Shown here: positions 30,260 to 44,303 of the stretch, in pieces
Layout of the letters: every line of letters begins with the position of its first letter
How positions within the stretch are numbered: position 1 is the stretch's first letter
Notes under the pieces: generated by a model
Told to the model about the DNA's origin: nothing
Databases searched by the model: none
What the model saw: the letters and a program-made list of their open reading frames with translations, nothing else
Origin: Metopolophium dirhodum
Taxonomy: Eukaryota > Arthropoda > Insecta > Hemiptera > Aphididae
Direction: 5' to 3'
NCBI RefSeq assembly: GCF_019925205.1
Contig: NC_083566.1
Location: 8,432,001 to 8,496,000, forward strand
DNA: 64,000 nt
Made by a program: the position numbers and the translations under genes

Positions 30260-33200
30260 AGTCATGAATAGGAGATACCCTATATTCATTAATATCACTT
30301 AATCGATATTTCTGACAACTTTAATACATTCCTAACGCCTCGGTTGCTCAGACAGTCAGTTAAATAAACGCCGTGTGCAGGTTTTTTAACAGCTCGAAAT
30401 TGTATTTCAGGTGCGAACGATTATCGATGGTTTGATTCGAATCAAACATATATTATATATATTATATACAACTATATGCTATGTACAACCCTGCAGTATT
30501 TACAAAATTTGTTTATAGTATAAAATGCACAGGCGATGTAGGTGTACAACAGGTAGGTGGTACCTATCGAGTATGTCATACATATTACACGAACGACGCT
30601 CATATATTATATTATGTATAGGTACATTATACATAATATGTATAATATTATCTTATATCATGATACATTCCATTGGCCGTTTATTCGTGATGTAGCACTG
30701 CAACATATAATATTATACTATGCTATTATAGACACCTACCTGGTACTGGTACAATAGTATGGTGTTATCACGATAATCGTAAAATAATATTACGAGAAGT
30801 ACGCGCATATTTCGTGAACGGCTCTGATTTCACAGTTGGCACATGCGCGGACAAATTAATTTACCTATTTTGTGTTCCATAAAGGAATCTTAAATGATTA
30901 ACCATGCAGCACGTCGCTATGTAGGTACTAAGGTATACAGCTGGTACTAATAAATAATAACTCGTAGGTATATTATACTTACTCGTTAGACGTTTGAAAT
31001 AAAACAATTTTTATGGAAAAAATTGTGTTTTGTGTGAAATAATTTAAGTGCTTAAAACAGCTGATACCAAAGTCACTAATATTAAATATTATTTTTGGAT
31101 GCACGTTTGTATGTGTTTGTATACGATTTCTCAAAATTGAAACCTTCTTCAGGCTATAAAATGCTGCCGTATATACTATAATTGTACAATTCCACTATTT
31201 TCTCTATTTTCTCGCGTGTTTAAAGAATTTTAGAAACCTATCTACACAGAATTTTGTAAGTTAATAATTTGCTTATCTACATTTCATCGTACAATTTTTT
31301 AATTCTTAAATAGGAATTTATATCATATTATTTCATTTTTAATGTATATTATTACAATAATTTTCAGAGTATAAGTTTATAATCACATTAAAATAAATTC
31401 AAATCAATATAAGTTTATAGAATTAAATTTTCTATCACGTAGGCATATTATAGGTATTATATCCAACAAAACAGTTGTACTTCATTTTTATTACATTCTT
31501 TTGAATAATAAATGTAGGTAGGTTAGGTATACCTATAAGAAATCGGTGAAACCCAAACAAATGTAATCACCGGTCATGGATTTCGAAATCGTGTCAAAAA
31601 ATGAATCATGATATTAATATTGTTATATTATGTCTTGTTTGACGGTAAAATGTAGTATTTAAATTTACTAAAAAAAGTTTATAGGACATGTGTACATTAC
31701 TTTACGACTCAAATATTTCTAAAACGCACAGGTAACACTAGAAGGCTTTATTTTTTAATTACACATTTTGTTTGTCTATTTATCTAATAACACTACAGTA
31801 GGTCATAAGACACAAACTCACGTGTTTCGTCGCGAGGAAAAAAATCAACAGTAAATCACGTTCAACAATAACACCATTGTGTTTTCCAACAGAACGTACA
31901 AAAGCTTCGAAAAGGGCGTAGTTCATACATATTTGGGCGCACGTGTCTAGAAATTGAATGCCAAGTCGATTTCCGATCGCAATAATATGCGTATCTAATG
32001 CATCTGCGTACGTACCTCCATAGGTTTGGTATGCGTCGATATGTTAACCAGTTGTTAACAAAAAAATTACACAAGTTAAAACTATTATTATGAAAATGAT
32101 AACATTTTATTCAGGATAATATAGTGAAATAGGTTGGTATATAATAAATGTATATGGTCTTAGATAAGTTTTCGATTAAAATAACAATGAGATACCAGCG
32201 AACCACCGCTATATAGGTACACGTAAGAACTGTATAGACGTTTTTCCTAATTTGACCTTGATAGTGTTTAACACTGAAAATAATTATTACAATTAAGAAT
32301 AATTAGGTACGTATTATTTATTATTTATGCACGGTGCGAAAAGCCGCTATTGGTCCGACATTTCGATGAAAATAATATATCGTCGCGATATTATAATATT
32401 AGGTAAATGTATTACAATACGTAGCACTGTGGCAGGGTATACGAGGACAAACGTGCATCAAGAATATTATACTTAACAGGTATACCTAACAAATAATACA
32501 TCTGATACATCTGAACAAGACCCGACTAAAAATGTGCTGTAATAACGATAAGGATCTATCGTTAGATCATTAACGGAGATATATTATATTATATTTGTTA
32601 CACTTGAATAATAATACAACGATTCTTTGTAATGAAAACAATATATAATTATATGCATTAAAAAGTCACTGAAGAATACATTTTTTTTTTTTGTTTTGTT
32701 CGAAGATGGTAAAAAACCTAGTGACCAAGAATAAAAATGCCCCTTCGTCTTCCATGACCTTTTATTACAATAAAAAATATAAAAAGAGTTATTGGGAGGT
32801 AGAACCTTGGAAGTAATTACCATGCCGCGGTATAATTAAAAAGTAATGATAATTATACTGTTCAAAATATTGTTAATACATTATTTAATTTTGTAATGAA
32901 CATTTTTAAAATGTATCATAACATTATGTTTTATAAGACCGGTGTGGTTTTTTTTTATGCCATGCAGGTGTTATCATTTATCGTTGTGTATCATTACACA
33001 TTATTTTAATAATAAATATAATATTATTTACAAAATATAACGTCTATCGGAAATAATATAAACATGCCATTAGTGCCTATTTAGAATCCTATAGGTATAG
33101 TATTTTTGCGCCTTATAATTATTCAGACACGTTGAATTTTTATGGTGTTAATTTATTTTATAAAATTAGTATAGGTACTAATATGTACTATAGGGTGTAG

Positions 33201-35150
33201 ATATTAGAATTCATAGATGACACTTTGGTCTATGATGGGTAACATATTATTATAACTATAACTTATAAGAATACTTTGTATAATATCCATATTGTTTCGA
33301 ATTAATATAATGGAACAAACGATCAATTATTAAATAAAATTGTAAAAATGTTTTTTAATGCCTATATGAATATGAAACTTTAAACTTAATAGCCATTTGA
33401 TCAATATTTCCAAAATATAACACACCTATAATATTGTACACTACGGACAATAAACGGGTATTTTCAGCACACCGTATTACACTACTCGAGTAAAATGTAT
33501 ACAATTTTCAATCCTAATTAAGAAGTAGTTAATAATGTTTAATATTTAAAAATTAAAATATGACCTCAAAATTTAACTGGAATAAATTCAATTTTTTTTT
33601 AATTATTTGGCCACTTCCTAAAATTGAAGTTCACGTAACCTATATACATTTTGATCGATTCGCAAAATCATCGCCGAAGGGCTTAGACCGACAAACCAGT
33701 TTCATCATAGATACCTACTCTGTGAATATTTTATTAATAATACAGTATACCTAATATTGTATAATAGTGTTTACAAAATCACAAATTCCTATTATTATTA
33801 TTCATTATTACAGAGTATGTAATAATGATTAATTTGTATTATTTGGTTTATTCGAACTATCTGATATATTACCACCAAAAACATAATCGACGAAGATAAT
33901 AATTATTTAATGTAATTGACGTATCAATTACTTTTGGACTATCCAAAACAAAATAATACTGTATAGTTTAGGACGTAGGTAGGTACTATAATATGTACAT
34001 ATTATTAAAGTTCGTGGTATTTATAATTATTATTATTCCTATTTGAAAAATAATACCTGGTAAGCAATCAATAAATGTATTTTGGACAATAACAATAGAT
34101 TTATTGTGGGTACCAAACTATGATTAAATTTAACTATGTCTTATATATATATTAATATTTATAGTATTTAAAAAAAAATAATTCTTCAATTTTATTATAG
34201 ACCCCTATTTGTCACAGAAATATTGTGCGGAGCTTTTATTTAAATTTTAAAATATCATATAAAATGATCTGACTATGTATTTACAAACAATATAAGTACT
34301 CAGTACTCGTAAAATTAAAAAGTAACCCAACTCATTTTAAAAATATTATGTAGCGTTTGAAGCTTATGTAGCCTATTATTATGTAAATACAAAAACAATC
34401 GTTTATATCTATCATAATGTAATAATTGATACTATACAATCAAAAGTAGCGTAAAAGCGTATAGATCGATCTGTTAACGTGGGAAAAATTATTCCTTCTG
34501 CAGGCGTATATGGATAAATTGTGGTAGGTACCTACTCATATACAACTACTGTCATAGTGTCACGGAACGAGTTAACAATAATAATAACAATAATAATATT
34601 GTCAAACTGCGTCCCAAGTGTAAATGTATTTTAATAGGAGAAAAAAATCGTTTACAATATACCATAAGACTTTCTACTCACTTGCAAAGTATACTGCCAA
34701 AACATCCAAAACTACTTCCGTTGGCTACGAGACGCGAGTACGAAACGGTCATAATTTCAAAGCGCGTAAATCCTCACGTAGATCGAGTATCCGTCAAACA
34801 CCACGGACACTCATAGTCACATATTATTACTATTATTGTTGTTATTATAATTACATATCATGTAACTATTGTGCGACGGATCGCACTATGCCGCTCCGCG
34901 ACAACTAGAATAATGTGTGTATTATACTAATGTATAGATTATCAGAGGAATATCACAAAAACGCCGAAGATCGGTGAACTTTTTTTTTGTTGGTTTTATT
35001 GACGATAAAAAAAAATATACTCTTATATTATTATTCAACAACACTTAGAAGACGTATCCGTGAAATAAACTCGACAAACTCGACGGAGATAAAAATTAAT
35101 ACAATACAATAATATGAATACGACTATTATACGAGTTGATATTTTATTAG
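30260..35150. other. Intergenic or intronic, one orphan open segment
   Basis: Mostly AT-rich with no recognised gene. The segment at about 31807-32040 (minus) has two simultaneously open frames; see findings. No tRNA or other RNA gene was seen. Confidence 0.4.
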
Positions 35151-35159
35151 TATTATTAT

Positions 35160-35500
35160 AATTTCTATTACACACACGCGCGCGCTCGAACTCGCCAATC
35201 TGTCGTTCGACTTTCCGCCCGTACGGTTCTGCCACTTCTGTCGGTATCGTTCTGCGGACTGCGAGTTGCAACCGACCGCCAGGCCGTCGTCTGACTACGT
35301 ATGCGTTATTTTCACTGCTCTCCCACCATCACTCCGATCGCTTTATGTATCGAAAACCTGCATGGTGTACCGGTGTAGTGTACAAGGTATATTATGGGTA
35401 CAGGTAGTAGAGGTAAGGCAAACGCTACCATTATTATTATTATTATTATCATCATCATCATCATCATCACAATGCAGTCTAGGTACCTTTATATATATAT
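35160..35500. other. CG-rich patch and TTA/TCA microsatellite
   Basis: Positions 35170-35370 are unusually rich in CG dinucleotides for this window and could be a promoter or first exon; neither strand gives a recognisable product. Positions 35429-35470 hold an ATT run that changes to an ATC run. Confidence 0.4.
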
Positions 35501-37415
35501 AATATAATGTTTAATGTTCATGGATGGCGTACAACTTTATATAATATATATATTATAAATTATAATAAAGTAATACGCGAATGTAAGTTTAATATGTAAT
35601 AACAGGCATGCGTAGGTATGACATATTGAAATAGAATTTAAGTGTCTCCGCGGTGGTGCTTATTGCTTATAAATATGTTGATCAGCGGGCGTAATTGCGT
35701 ACCTATATACTTATGGTCGCTTATATTATGCGTCGTATTGCATTTTTGTTTATTTAAAAAAAAATTGTCTATTACTTTGCCTTATGTGCCTCCTCGGACG
35801 ATTAAACAAATTATATATCATATTTATAGAGCCTACGACGGCATAGGACGATTTAACAATGGTATAATACACGTATCAACCCGAATGCAACATCCGCATA
35901 ATCTATATAATAATAATATTATGTTCACGGCGAAGTTCTTCGACGTTTTCTTTTCACCCCGTACAGCAGGCTCTAAACCTAGCTATAATACATAAATATA
36001 TTATTATTACCGCGTATAATAGTATAAATAAGCCTATAAGACAACGACGCAAGTCGGTATGTCGAAGCTAATATTATATAATATGTATGTAGGAACTTCG
36101 TAGTCGGCTATATGACTGCGATGGCATGTAACGATATCAATATAATATTATATAGGTAGGTATGTGATACGTTAAGTGTATGCGAATTGCATACGTCTAT
36201 CCGAATAACAGGAGTTCGTTTTTTCTCAGTCTATATTCAGTCGGTGTTAACATTCCTCTGAAACACACACCGATAACAAAGTTCATTAAACACTATCGCT
36301 GAGATGCTATGATAATATATATGTAGGTATATAGGTAAAATGAGCAAGTAGGCCTGTAATTGGCACTCCCCCTAATATCTACCATATAATATGACCTGCG
36401 GCTGCGCGCACATTAAAAAATTAAAAAAAAAACACGGTCATTATATATAATAGGTAGATAACATTACAATATTAACTCTGTTATGTGTGTGTGAATAAAC
36501 ATTTTCTGTCATGCGAAGATTGAATGAAGCCATAAATGAATTTGCAATGGCTAACGGGAGAATCAATTTAACACTGTTTAGTACTAATTAATATAATAAA
36601 ATAGTGCCTATATTAATTTTCTAGAAAAATGATCATAAAGTTGTTAAGTTTTTCGTTAAACAATTATAGGGCTGAAGTGGCCTGTTGATTTATAATTCCA
36701 TGTGTGATATGTGTGATATTATGTGCACTTCTTGTGGTACATGCTGCCTGGATCTATAGACTATAGGCACAACTAAGGTAACATTATTAGAGTAATTCAT
36801 TGGGCAAAATATAAAGATTTCCGCTTCCTTTAAACAACCGATATTACTAATAAGCCGTATGTTAACATACATTAATTTTTCTATTGTTTAAGCAAAATTA
36901 TTAAGAATGCTTTGTTCATAAATTGTATTGGCAAGGTGACTTTATATGCATAAAATAATAATATAATTATATAGATTACAGATTTGAAAACCAATTTTGA
37001 TGCATACCTATACTATTGTTTTAATCCTATGTTTTACTCTTTGCGTGGCCGAAAAGAATTTTTCATAAGTAGCAGATGGATACTACAGACATAATATTAT
37101 ATTATAGTGATGACTGATAGTAACTGCTTCAAACAATTTGTATAAATTGGAATGAATATAATCATTAGGTAATAACGTTTTTAATTATTCTAAGTTACGA
37201 CCAGCGGGTTTAACATTATTTTCACAAATAATCTCTGCTATATATTTTTACGGATTGATTAAAAACACGATACCGAAAGTTTGAGAGTGCTAAATGTTAA
37301 GCACACCCAAACACCCTCCCTCACCCTATAGATGCGTGTACTCATAGCTGTGGAGTTTAAATCGTATTAGACAGCACAGCCACGAGTGATTTATACTACA
37401 TTATACTATATATAT
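35500..37415. other. Intergenic, nothing recognised
   Basis: AT-rich. The 117-codon plus-strand frame at 35642-35995 begins with GTG and shows no family resemblance. Confidence 0.4.
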
Positions 37416-37416
37416 A

Positions 37417-40400
37417 TTATAATATACTTTCGAATAATATTCGGCACAAACCGAACCTCAATACGGTATCAAAAGTGACGGACACTCCTTTGGCCGTCAT
37501 TTTCTTGAAAAGAGCCCAACATTCTTTCTCTTTGTCGGACTTGAGCATCGGCTGGCCGTCGAGTACGTCGCAGCGGACGTCGATCTGTGCGATTTCTTTG
37601 TCCCGCAGTGTTTCGTCATCGTCACCGTCGTCGCCACCGCGTTTGGAAATTACTACTTCTTTTACAACCGGCCCGTCGTCTTCATCGTCATCCCTGAAAT
37701 GAAACGGTAACCTCGTATTTTAATATTACTACTTCAAAAGATCAATATTGCAGACGCAAAAGAGACGTACACGACATGATCGATTTTCATCTTTCGTCTG
37801 TCACTTTGGTATAGCGATGATAAAATACCTATATATAATATTATACAACAATACAAAACGAGGAGTACAACCGAAACACTACCAACATTTCGACGGGTTG
37901 ATTTCGACAAGGCAAAATATTCGCGTGATATATATATTATATGGTTGTATGTAATTTTACCATCACATTCGGCATATTTTTTTTCAGTTTATATGTTATT
38001 AGGTACCTAAAGATACATCGATAGTATGTACATATATACTAAGTATATAGTTTGTCGTGTTTACACGCAGTAAAATTATTGCGGAAACTCGGATAATTTT
38101 CAATAAATTGAAATGATGGATGTATAGCATGCCGACCATACAATATGTAAGGTTTCATAATGTAGGTCATGTCGTTAAAGAAATATATGCGATTTTAACT
38201 ATTACAAAATAAAGATATCTTCATAGTCCATGTGTTATACTCGATATAATAGCTGCGTATCATCTATACAATTCTAAAACGTGTAGTACCTATAATATCA
38301 TTAAAAGGTAAACATGCACGTTATGACATTAAGCACACATATTATCTTATGATTTATACACATATATCATGAAAATTATTTTCTACAAATACAATTTGCA
38401 TTATAACATTATCCAATTATTTTTTATACCCTTAGACTCAACATTATATACATTAGACGGAACAGCTATTACCAAACAAAAAAAAAACGATTGTTTATGT
38501 AAATAAATAATATTACGTTAAATGCAGTATTGTCTATTGAATATAATACAACTCAAATATGTATTATTAAAATGTTAGACAAGTTGAATGCCTTATAAAA
38601 TATAACCCACAGCTCTTTGTTGTATATTTAGTTATCTACAGACTAGGCAAAACGATTAAGTTTCAAAAAAATCTCGATTTATATTAGATTATTAAATAAT
38701 TACATTTTAATTATTATATAATATTATATCAAATCAATATTAGCAAAACAATATCGAACGTTACAGTTAGGAAGAGGTTCAGATATTTTTGTATCAATCT
38801 ACAGTTGATACAAATTTTGTTTTTTAAATTTAAATTGATAATTTAAATGTTTCCCGGAAATAATAATCATATTTTTACGAATAAACTCTCATTTTAAGCA
38901 CCTATATTACATTTTATAGAATGCATTATACAAATATGAAATACGTAATAAGTATTTACACTAAGTCAAATCTATATGAATAGAAATATTTTTTTATACC
39001 TTGTTATCTCTACTGTTCTTGATTTAATCAACGATTTTCCAACACGGTTGTTGAGAAGTTTTGGTTTTCCAATCGATGTCATTGCACTATCAAATGATTT
39101 TTGATGATAACGCATACTGTTATTAAATTGAGGAAATGTAACTATAAAACAATAAAATATCATTATTATAAAACGATTAATGATTGTTTCCGATTTACGA
39201 ATTTCTGTTAAATTGTATCTATTTACAATGTAGTTTATTACTAACGCAGTTTCGACTAATTTTATTAAATGCATGAAAAAATAATTCTTTTATAACTATT
39301 ACCTAAGTAGCTTAAAAAGTTTTAGCATAACGTGTAAACATGAGCACAAAAACTTTATTTTTATTTTGCAGTTGATAACGTCATTAACAACAAGTAGATA
39401 CAAAGTTCAATCAATTATACTTAAGGGCACGTTACAGTGACATTCGTTGTCTCCCGTCTCCGTCTTACAAGTGCGTACATAGCAAATTTTACGCTCGGCA
39501 GATCATATTTATCTCTGTTAGTTTAAAAACTAGAGTGAATTCACATCTTATAAAATTTAAAGGCATGACTATTATCTCAACAATGACTTTTTAATCATTC
39601 ATTTTTAGTTTTCTAGTTATGAGTATCTTAAGATGTACACTAAATTTTAAATTTTAAAATACTCATAACTTGTTTAAAATTAAAATATAATAAAAAAACC
39701 TATGTCATTGCCTAGATAATAATCTTACCTTTACATTTTATAAGAGATCAATTCACTCTAATTTTTAAAATAACGGAGATAAACGTGATCTGCTGAGCGT
39801 AAAATTTGGTGTGTTACGCACTTGTAATACGGAGACAACCAATGTCACTGTAATGTCCCCTTAAATACAATTTCATTTGAATTCGTATCAATAAATTAAA
39901 AATAGTCCACCTGGAATATTTTGGACAGTACCTAAACTATACTAAGAAATTGGAAAGAATTATTTTCTAAGCCAAACAATTGAACAGTTTTCAAAAGTAA
40001 CGACATTCAATTTCATTAAATTGAACTAAGATGGCTATTTCAGATAAAAAAATAAAATCTTAGTGACCTTACAAAAAGATTATAATCTCTTATTTAATTT
40101 ATTGGCAGGAATGTTTATGTATACTTACATACTTGGTCGGTATATAAGTTCCCAGGTGTACCTATTTTTATTAAATTAATGTATGCCTATAGGCTATAAT
40201 AGTATGATACGAACCAGCTAGCAAAAACTGATTTTCTTAATAAATGTTCTTGATTTTATTGTTAACCTAAATATTATACTTATTATCATAGAAAAAATAT
40301 GAATTGTTATTAAATTATTATTTGTCATTTATATAGGTAATATATTTAATAGGATACTGGATATCACTATATTATTTATGAATGTATGATTAATTAATTT

Positions 40401-41597
40401 CATGTTAATTTCTTTTTTATTTATAGATTTTTTTGATTATTAATTGATTACATTTTTAAACATCCTATATATTTTTCTTAATTTACGTAAAAGAATAAAT
40501 TAGGCTACTTAATACTTATTCAGTTTGAAAATTATAGTAAGTATAATTATAACAGTTTGTAATTCGAAGAGAGAAATCAGCGAAAATATCGCACTTTTTT
40601 ACATTTCTACCAATTTAACCTAACTCGATGATAATCGAATGGTATTTTTATTACTTATTGAAATTATCAGTTAATTAATTAAAACAATAATTTATTTACC
40701 GGTTTTTGTGGAGACGTCATCGGGTATTGGTGATTCCTCTACATCACTTCCAACTGGACTTAAAAGTGACATCATCGTTACCACTTCTACATTTTGATTC
40801 TTTTTGCCAAACTTTTGACCATTCGGCAGACGACTATCCACATCAATGCTTTTATGGAAAGCTTTACTCCTACAAGATTTCAGCTTCCTGGTCGGGAATC
40901 TATGAACATCTTGAGATTTTCTCCGTGAATTTGCCGAAAAAAGTCCTTGTGTAGGGTTCACGCTTTGTTGTCTCGACGAAGGCGCCGACATTGCTCTGGT
41001 AAAAGTTTGTCTTTCATTCTGTTGTTGTTTCGCAGACTTGTAAAACCTAACTCTTCTGGCGGCAGCCGAAAGAGGTTTTTCCTCCTCGCTAGAGTCTTCT
41101 GGTGAATTTTCACCTTCACCCGCATGGTTCTGAAGTTGTACTTCCAACGCGGTTCGACTAGGGTCTCTTTCCTCTTCTTGTATTGAAGACTCCTGTGCAT
41201 GATCTATAGATTCCATCAAAGGATCTTCGATAACATTTCTAGCCAAATAAATATTAATACACGATTTAGACTGTTCCCGATCGATCCACGCCTGTTTTAT
41301 TCTTTGTGCAAACTGTTCTTTAGATTCGTGTAAGACTTCCGGTTTTAAACATACTTTGGTCGGATTTGCTGTGGGTCTTGATTTTTTTTCATTTTTTAAA
41401 AGCCTATTAATAGAACGGGATATTACTTCTGTATTGCAATTATTATCTGTTTCAGTTTTATTGAAATTAGAGTCTTTTTGCAACCAGGCTTTTTTTGACA
41501 GTTTTTTTTTATCATCTTGACTATCTGCGCGGTTGTTTGACAATGTTTTGGACTTTTGACTATCTGTACAGTATTTATTAAGTACGTCTTTAGACAT
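37417..41597 (-). CDS. Unrecognised three-exon protein, low-complexity and highly charged
   Basis: Exons in mRNA order are 41597-40700 (starting at the ATG of MSKDVLNKYC; a leading TTG is only open frame), 39141-39000 and 37693-37417. Junctions are GT-AG and phases match (1 base, then 2 bases carried). The product would be about 438 residues: a long Ser/Lys/Gln-rich N-terminus with KEQFAQRIKQAWIDRE, EEEKPLSAAARRVRFYKSAK and RAMSAPSS; a middle exon VTFPQFNNSMRYHQKSF; then acidic DDEDDGPVVKE, GGDDGDDDETLRDKE and ECWALFKKMTAKGVSVTFD. No enzyme domain, signal peptide or membrane segment is seen. After TVLR at 37457 there is also a usable donor (GTTCGG), so the final 13 residues and the stop at 37417 may be intron and further exons may exist. 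Probably intracellular; function unknown. Confidence 0.72.
37700..38995. other. Intron 2 of the unrecognised gene
   Basis: AT-rich, about 1.3 kb, between the exon at 37693 and the exon ending at 39000. No element identified. Confidence 0.55.
39425..39860. mobile_element. piggyBac-type MITE flanked by TTAA
   Basis: TTAA flanks the element on both sides (39421-39424 and 39861-39864), the target duplication of piggyBac-class transposons. The left end GGGCACGTTACAGTGACATT pairs with the inverted right end GGGGACATTACAGTGACATT. Similarity between the arms continues for over 100 bp ('acaagtgcgta', 'aaattttacgctc', 'gcagatca'). The 436-bp element has no transposase and lies in intron 1 of the unrecognised gene. 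Confidence 0.82.
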
Positions 41598-42443
41598 GCC
41601 AAACAATTTTAAATTTACCTAAAATGTGTAATTTACATATTGTTAGCTATAACATAATATATTATACACATGAATTCCTACGTAACCAAACAAGCCCAAG
41701 AACACTCGAAACATGAATTTAAATTTTTTGTTACAAACTTATCATGCTATAATTTTAATTACAAACTCGATCGTAACACATTTGAAAAAATAATTAAAAT
41801 AAGGATAAGACGATTCAAAAGTAACAATAACAAAAATAAAATATAAGTTAAGAGATTAATATTAAGAAATTCTACTTTAAAATGTTGGCTTTAGTAAGTA
41901 ATTAAATTTGAGGTCCATTGACACAATATTATAATAATTGTTCCGTTTTATAAAATAATTTTTATTCATGCCATTTACTACACATTATTAATAACCAAAT
42001 TAAAATTATACCTAACATAAAAATGTTTTTGTTTATGGAAAAAATGAGAATAATCAATATAAACTATAATATTCACTATTATTTTATATATATATTATGT
42101 ATGTCTAATGTCTATACTCTGTATATTATATATTATTATATATGTATACGCAAATTGTATTTATTTTAAAAAAATATTTCATAATAATTTATAATATACA
42201 ATTTGTAAATCATTTTTAAAAAGTAGCCTAGTAACTAATGCACACTATAGAATAAACAATATATATATATATATATTTATATTTATCATAGACACCTGCA
42301 GAACTAAGCAAAATTACAAAAATGATATGACGTATGACACGTGATATGGTGAAAATATTGTATTATATTATAATTATTTTAGTATATGATTAATTTAAAT
42401 TATTTAGTTAATTTAATATTTATTTATTTGGGTAGGTACTTAC

Positions 42444-42600
42444 ATATTTTAAGAATGATGCTTTGGACGCGTACATTCGACTCCGGCAGTGACACAAACA
42501 CTTCTAAGCGTATTTGATTTGTCTTTTACATGAACTTCTCATAATTTATTGATCTTGAGAAAATATTGTTTTCACCGTATTTTCATGCGTTTTTGCCGGT
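42444..42600 (-). other. Candidate 5' UTR exon of the unrecognised gene
   Basis: A strong minus-strand donor (AAATAT/GTAAGTACC) at 42444 follows a CG-containing stretch. The coding exon has a matching acceptor (ACATTTTAG) at 41619, 22 bases before its ATG. The upstream limit is a guess. Confidence 0.35.
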
Positions 42601-44050
42601 ATAATGACTTTGTTTATAATACGTCACCAAGACGACAAACCATCGACCAACTATATTTAGTAGCTTAAATGTTCATGCATACTTTTTTACTCTTCTTAAC
42701 ACATTTGAAGTGTCGTTATAATTAATTGTTTTTAGAATAAAATTGTAATACGTAATTTCGACGTTTGTCTAATGTTAATGAACTTTTCAACACTTTATAG
42801 TAAATAATTAATTTTAAAACTTTGTAGTTTTATTTTAATCGTTTGATGGACTAACTTTTACTTTGATCATTAATTATAAATTATAATTAACAAACTAGTT
42901 GCTTGTGTACTTACCGATTTTATTTCAGTATACACATAAGTAATTATTAATTAATTTAATGATTTTTAATTTAAATGAATCTAAGTTAATTTAAATTCAC
43001 CGACGTCATACATAAAAACACACAACCATTATGAATAATAAAAATGATCCGTAATACTTACCTATTTTTCACGACTCTTTTCTGTACTCTACAGCAGCGT
43101 TTCCCAAATTTTTCCTCCGCTGGACCCCTTAGAATCCGGCACGTGGAAGTAATCCAACCGGCCCGTGACCATTTTATGTAATTAGAAATTTCTAAAGGTA
43201 TTAAAACAAAAATAAAAATATATAAATAAGTAATATTAATTAGGAATTAATAACTATTTTGTCACTGAATATACCAATAATTTGTGAACAGTTCCTCTAT
43301 TACCATATACAGTGATACAATTTGCTTAAAAGAATACCATGATATAAATATATTATAATCTCAATCCTCTGAATTTGCATGATTTATTTGTATTTCTTAA
43401 GCTGAAATTAAATAAATAAATAAAAATGTAATATAAATTAAGCATTTTTTACAATATTAGTTTTCTTTAAATACAACATTTACATATTATATATACTTCA
43501 AAAATAGTTTGAATTTTTATTTGACAATATTATATTAGATATTAATTAAATGTAATTAAATTAAATTAATGTACAATTATACGAAATACTTGTACAGTTG
43601 TATAGTTTATACTAGGATAATAAAAGTGAATGGGTTTTCATATAGTGTAGGTAGGTTCTACACAAATGAAGACCTGGGAGCAACAACAAAACATCTCCAA
43701 CTAATACATTTTTTCTGTCCGTATAAATAGTACATATATAGCCAGTGACAATTGACAAAATCAAATTTGTATGATCTCAAAACCAGGAAATAAAACTTGG
43801 AGATATCTAATTATTTATAATATAATATATATACATATAGTGCACCGTGTACACTCGTAATAAATTAAATACTTTTAGTGCAGCAACAAGTCATCTCCAT
43901 TCTTTATTTGTATATAGCAATCGGATTTTACTGGTTGCTGCAACAAACAACAAAGTTTTTAATAACATGTATCAAAAACATTGATATTTCAAAAAATTCT
44001 AAAAAAGAATTTATTTGACTGTATGATTTTTTTATATTTTTAAGTGAATA
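42600..44050. other. Intergenic, one hAT-like end only
   Basis: AT-rich. A motif near 43099, 'cagcgtttcccaaattttt', resembles the ends of hAT-type transposons, but no second end was found. Confidence 0.35.
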
Positions 44051-44102
44051 TGGGGTGTGGGGCTACTTTTCATGTAATGTCAGGTGCCCCCCCCCCAATA
44101 TT

Positions 44103-44303
44103 TTAGCCAAAGTTGCGCCAATGCGAACGATGTTGACCGTCGTACCATTTCACCACACAGCTGTGTTTTGCGCAGTCGCGCAACGGGAAGTATTCGTCAT
44201 CCAACGGTACGCGTTTGAGTCGCTGACGTTTTCCCTGCAGGCTACAAGTGGTAGTAGAAATCGAGCCGATGGTTTTGAGTGAACTTTTAAGTAGACGTTG
44301 CAT
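44103..44303 (-). pseudogene. Possible fragment of a piggyBac-like transposase
   Basis: A 66-codon minus-strand open stretch reads TIGSISTTTCSLQGKR, KRVPLDDEYFPLRDC and SCVVKWYDGQ. The pattern 'TxGTxxxNR ... KxKRG ... VxKWxDN' is typical of the middle of piggyBac-family transposases, and a frameshift just after KWYD would restore a more typical hydrophobic continuation. No start, no flanking transposase parts. This is weak homology read by eye. Confidence 0.35.

Noticed and set aside
35429..35470. CRISPR-like or regulatory array
   Set aside because: It is a simple ATT/ATC microsatellite with no spacers.
35642..35995. 117-codon plus-strand open frame
   Set aside because: Starts with GTG, no recognisable motif and no splice or promoter support.
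43090..43200. hAT-like terminus 'cagcgtttcccaaattttt'
   Set aside because: Only one end found; no partner inverted repeat or target duplication seen nearby.
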